The translations under genes were made by a program, and so were the position numbers. The notes below the pieces were generated by a model. That model was not told the origin of the DNA. It searched no databases and saw nothing but the letters and a program-made list of their open reading frames with translations. A DNA stretch of 6,470 nucleotides from NCBI GenBank assembly GCA_021828925.1, contig JAJZCT010000201.1, forward strand, positions 1-6,470. The letters run 5' to 3'. The stretch is from Planctomycetota bacterium. GTDB lineage: Bacteria; Planctomycetota; Phycisphaerae; WQYP01. This document shows, one piece after another, positions 4,447 through 6,470 of the stretch (its first letter is position 1; every line of letters begins with the position of its first letter).

Positions 4447-6470
4447 ATGGGATCGTCTACGAATACGCGGTGGTGCTGTGGTGCCGCCGTGCTCTTGATG
4501 GCTGCGACACCCACCGTTATCCGAGGTTCCACCGTGGATACTGCGCGTTCGAGTTATGCGCATTCGGCACTCGCTCTGCAACTCGCGTCATGGATGCGCA
4601 ACATCTGCAGTCCGGTACAGCTCCGCACCGTACTTAAATTTAATGCCGAGGCCGCGACATGGGCTGCGGCCACAGCCGGTATCACCAATGCTCACCTCCG
4701 CCTGCAAGAACTGAATTGGGGGATGCAAAATACCGTTCTGCCCATCATCGCCCCCGCCTTCTCGGCGGACCCTTTTGTCCGCGCCCGTTCATTACCGGCG
4801 CTCGCGAGGACGCAAGGACAGGGAAAGGACTGGATCGTCGCCCATCTACTTCGCGATTGGAACCAGTACGTCCAATTGTCGGCGGCTGCGGCGATCCAGC
4901 GTCAGCGTTGGGGTCCTCTTACAACGGAGGCGCTTCTGCAGGATGCTCTGGGAAAATCTGTCTTGCGGGGCGATTACACAATGGAGCTTCGCCACCTGTA
5001 TCCCGTTCGGCAGTGGTCTGAATTACCTACCCCGGTGCGCACTATGTTGCGACAGCCATTGCTATTTACTGTCCCTACGATGGATTCGATTGGGCCTTAC
5101 AACCGTGGCCTCCCTAGAATATTCTCCATGCTTCTCCGCCGTGGCGATCACAGATTGATCGCCCAGCTGCTGACGGCTCCCATCCGACGAAGTGCCATTA
5201 TGGTGGCGAAATTTGGCCTCGCCGTCGGGCCGCTTAACCGGCTGGAGGATCCCGGCCCCTTGGAAGCCCGCCGGTACATCCGGTTGTGCGCATCCTTCCG
5301 GCCGCGCGCGGCAGTTCCATACCTGCTGTTTCTTGCTCAGACCCGTAAGGTCGGTGGCCTTAGCGACTCCTGGATTTCCCATGGCATTTCGCACTATCAG
5401 GACAGCCTTTCCTTGCCGATACTGTTGCTTATAATCACGGCCGGCAAAAACCCCGCGGGGTATGGCTTCCGCGGAGGACCGCATTCCACTTGGGTCCACG
5501 CTTCCAGCGAAGCGGCGCAGAAGAGGGCCTTGATCTTAATCCGTAACTATTGGCGGAATCAGGGACTGAAGGCTTGGCATCCCGGGTTCAAACCTATTGC
5601 CGACTTGAGCCAGGCCGACAGTCAGTCTCGGAAGTTCCGGCACTTCTCGGGCATGCTCGGCCCACGACAACTCCCGACGTTACCGTCGGCCGCGGTGAGC
5701 GTTACGTTGCCGATCGCTGCCTCGGCAAATTCGTATGTCGGCTTGGTGGTGGCACGCCTGCAATCGCTGGTCGGCGCTTGTCTTGGTATGTCAAGGGGCA
5801 ATTTTCAACGCCAGATGAACCTCAATGCAGCCATATCCAGTTGGGCCGCGGCAGTGTCGTCGCTTCCGCGAGCGAAACTTTTGGATTATTTCGCACGCGG
5901 GCTATCGCCACGGATTATCGGTGCGGTGGGTGCCGTGTACTCCGGCGACATGCCCGAGCGCGTTGCCGGTGTGCAAGCGATTAAAAAAGTCCCGGGTGCC
6001 TGGGTTGATTGGATCTTGTCGCAACAGCTTATCGATGATCACACAACGATACGATGGGCCACCATGGATGCATTGTGGCCCGGGACGCCCACCAGGGTGA
6101 TAGTCGGTGACGAATTCAAGTTTCTTACCGGGGCGGGCGGCCTGAAATGGACCCGGCGCAAGGTGACCATCGGTAGCAGAGATATCATCTTGTCGTTCCT
6201 GATCGAGCCGTATCGCTCAAGCGGTTTCTACAACGATCGCGACTTTGCCGACAGTGAATTACTGCACTGGCATTCACCCTATATGAATCCGTTACTGGCA
6301 GCATATTTAAAAGGCGTGGTCGACGCTATAGCCCGGGGCCGGCGTCTGCCGATCAATCAGGCCAACGATCCGATCTCTCCGGTTTTGAACTATTTGATGG
6401 CCTATCAACCCCGTGGTGTAGTTCCCTACCTGCTTTATTTAATCAAACGACCAATCTGGGTCCCCTCCCG
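4447..6470 (+). CDS. Unrecognised large exported protein with an internal ~393-residue duplication (3' end outside window)
   Basis: The frame from the ATG at 4447 stays open for 674 complete codons to the window edge, with no stop. GGAG (4435-4438) lies eight bases upstream, and an in-frame TAA at 4429-4431 fixes this as the first ATG. The N-terminus looks like a signal peptide: Arg8, then a hydrophobic run WWCCGAAVLLMAAT (9-22), so I infer export. I do not recognise the family. The body is Leu/Ala/Arg-rich and apparently helical, with HEAT-like segments such as SADPFVRARSLPALA (106-120). Residues about 37-296 and 430-665 are diverged copies. Paired landmarks are SY at 36-37 and 429-430, NA....WAAA at 66 and 460, DWI at 128 and 521, P(L/I)N at 262 and 635, and PRxxVPYLLxL at 286 and 655. 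A short hydrophobic stretch (323-332) could be a buried helix. No catalytic motif is evident. A scaffold or surface role is possible but unproven. Confidence 0.8.
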   Translation, partial: MGSSTNTRWCCGAAVLLMAATPTVIRGSTVDTARSSYAHSALALQLASWMRNICSPVQLRTVLKFNAEAATWAAATAGITNAHLRLQELNWGMQNTVLPIIAPAFSADPFVRARSLPALARTQGQGKDWIVAHLLRDWNQYVQLSAAAAIQRQRWGPLTTEALLQDALGKSVLRGDYTMELRHLYPVRQWSELPTPVRTMLRQPLLFTVPTMDSIGPYNRGLPRIFSMLLRRGDHRLIAQLLTAPIRRSAIMVAKFGLAVGPLNRLEDPGPLEARRYIRLCASFRPRAAVPYLLFLAQTRKVGGLSDSWISHGISHYQDSLSLPILLLIITAGKNPAGYGFRGGPHSTWVHASSEAAQKRALILIRNYWRNQGLKAWHPGFKPIADLSQADSQSRKFRHFSGMLGPRQLPTLPSAAVSVTLPIAASANSYVGLVVARLQSLVGACLGMSRGNFQRQMNLNAAISSWAAAVSSLPRAKLLDYFARGLSPRIIGAVGAVYSGDMPERVAGVQAIKKVPGAWVDWILSQQLIDDHTTIRWATMDALWPGTPTRVIVGDEFKFLTGAGGLKWTRRKVTIGSRDIILSFLIEPYRSSGFYNDRDFADSELLHWHSPYMNPLLAAYLKGVVDAIARGRRLPINQANDPISPVLNYLMAYQPRGVVPYLLYLIKRPIWVPS

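Noticed and set aside
4166..4637. Plus-strand frames at 4166-4375 (hydrophobic, 69 codons) and 4311-4637
   Set aside because: The first is antisense to the IS66 coiled coil over its first part and the second overlaps the start of the long exported gene. Neither has a convincing ribosome binding site or family likeness.
4659..6100. Several 80-145-codon frames on both strands between 4659 and 6100
   Set aside because: All lie inside the single continuous frame from 4447 to the window end, which has the start signal, signal peptide and internal repeat. The shorter frames are shadows.

Overview
The window reads as a bacterial chromosome segment of moderate to high GC. The protein types and the ATCCGCG-type intergenic repeats would fit an environmental lineage such as Planctomycetes, Verrucomicrobia or Acidobacteria. 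This placement is an impression from family resemblance and is weakly supported.

Left part (1-2262): two ordinary genes are transcribed divergently. trpS (tryptophanyl-tRNA synthetase) is on the minus strand, and a family 2 glycosyltransferase is on the plus strand. About 120 bp between them holds a plausible promoter for each. The glycosyltransferase start is best placed at a GTG at 1330, not at the more upstream ATGs that collide with trpS.

Middle part (2263-3018): about 750 bp without a credible gene, dense in repeats. Two related elements of about 100-113 bp lie at its ends (2303-2400 and 2884-2996). The second has near-perfect 16-bp terminal inverted repeats, as in a MITE. Between them are a pair of ATCCGCG-type repeats in opposite orientation, a 100-bp-period tandem duplication, an imperfect hairpin and an 18-bp perfect palindrome. 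The right-hand element ends 22 bp before the start of a small cupin gene (3019-3417). That gene keeps the metal ligands and active-site positions of the manganese cupin hydroxynitrile lyase group.

Decayed part (3418-4446): a 51-codon ORF with a good ribosome binding site follows the cupin. Next come the N-terminal fragment of what looks like a conserved hypothetical protein (plus strand) and an abutting N-terminal remnant of an IS66 transposase (minus strand) with a broken zinc motif. This is a scar of insertion and deletion. A candidate promoter lies at 4317-4345.

Right part (4447-6470): one uninterrupted reading frame of at least 674 codons runs off the window edge. It starts with a signal-peptide-like N-terminus after a good GGAG site. 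I do not recognise its family. Reading it against itself shows two diverged copies of a module offset by about 393 residues, with short HEAT-like helical segments and a shared PRxxVPYLL block. This is the most likely new object in the window.
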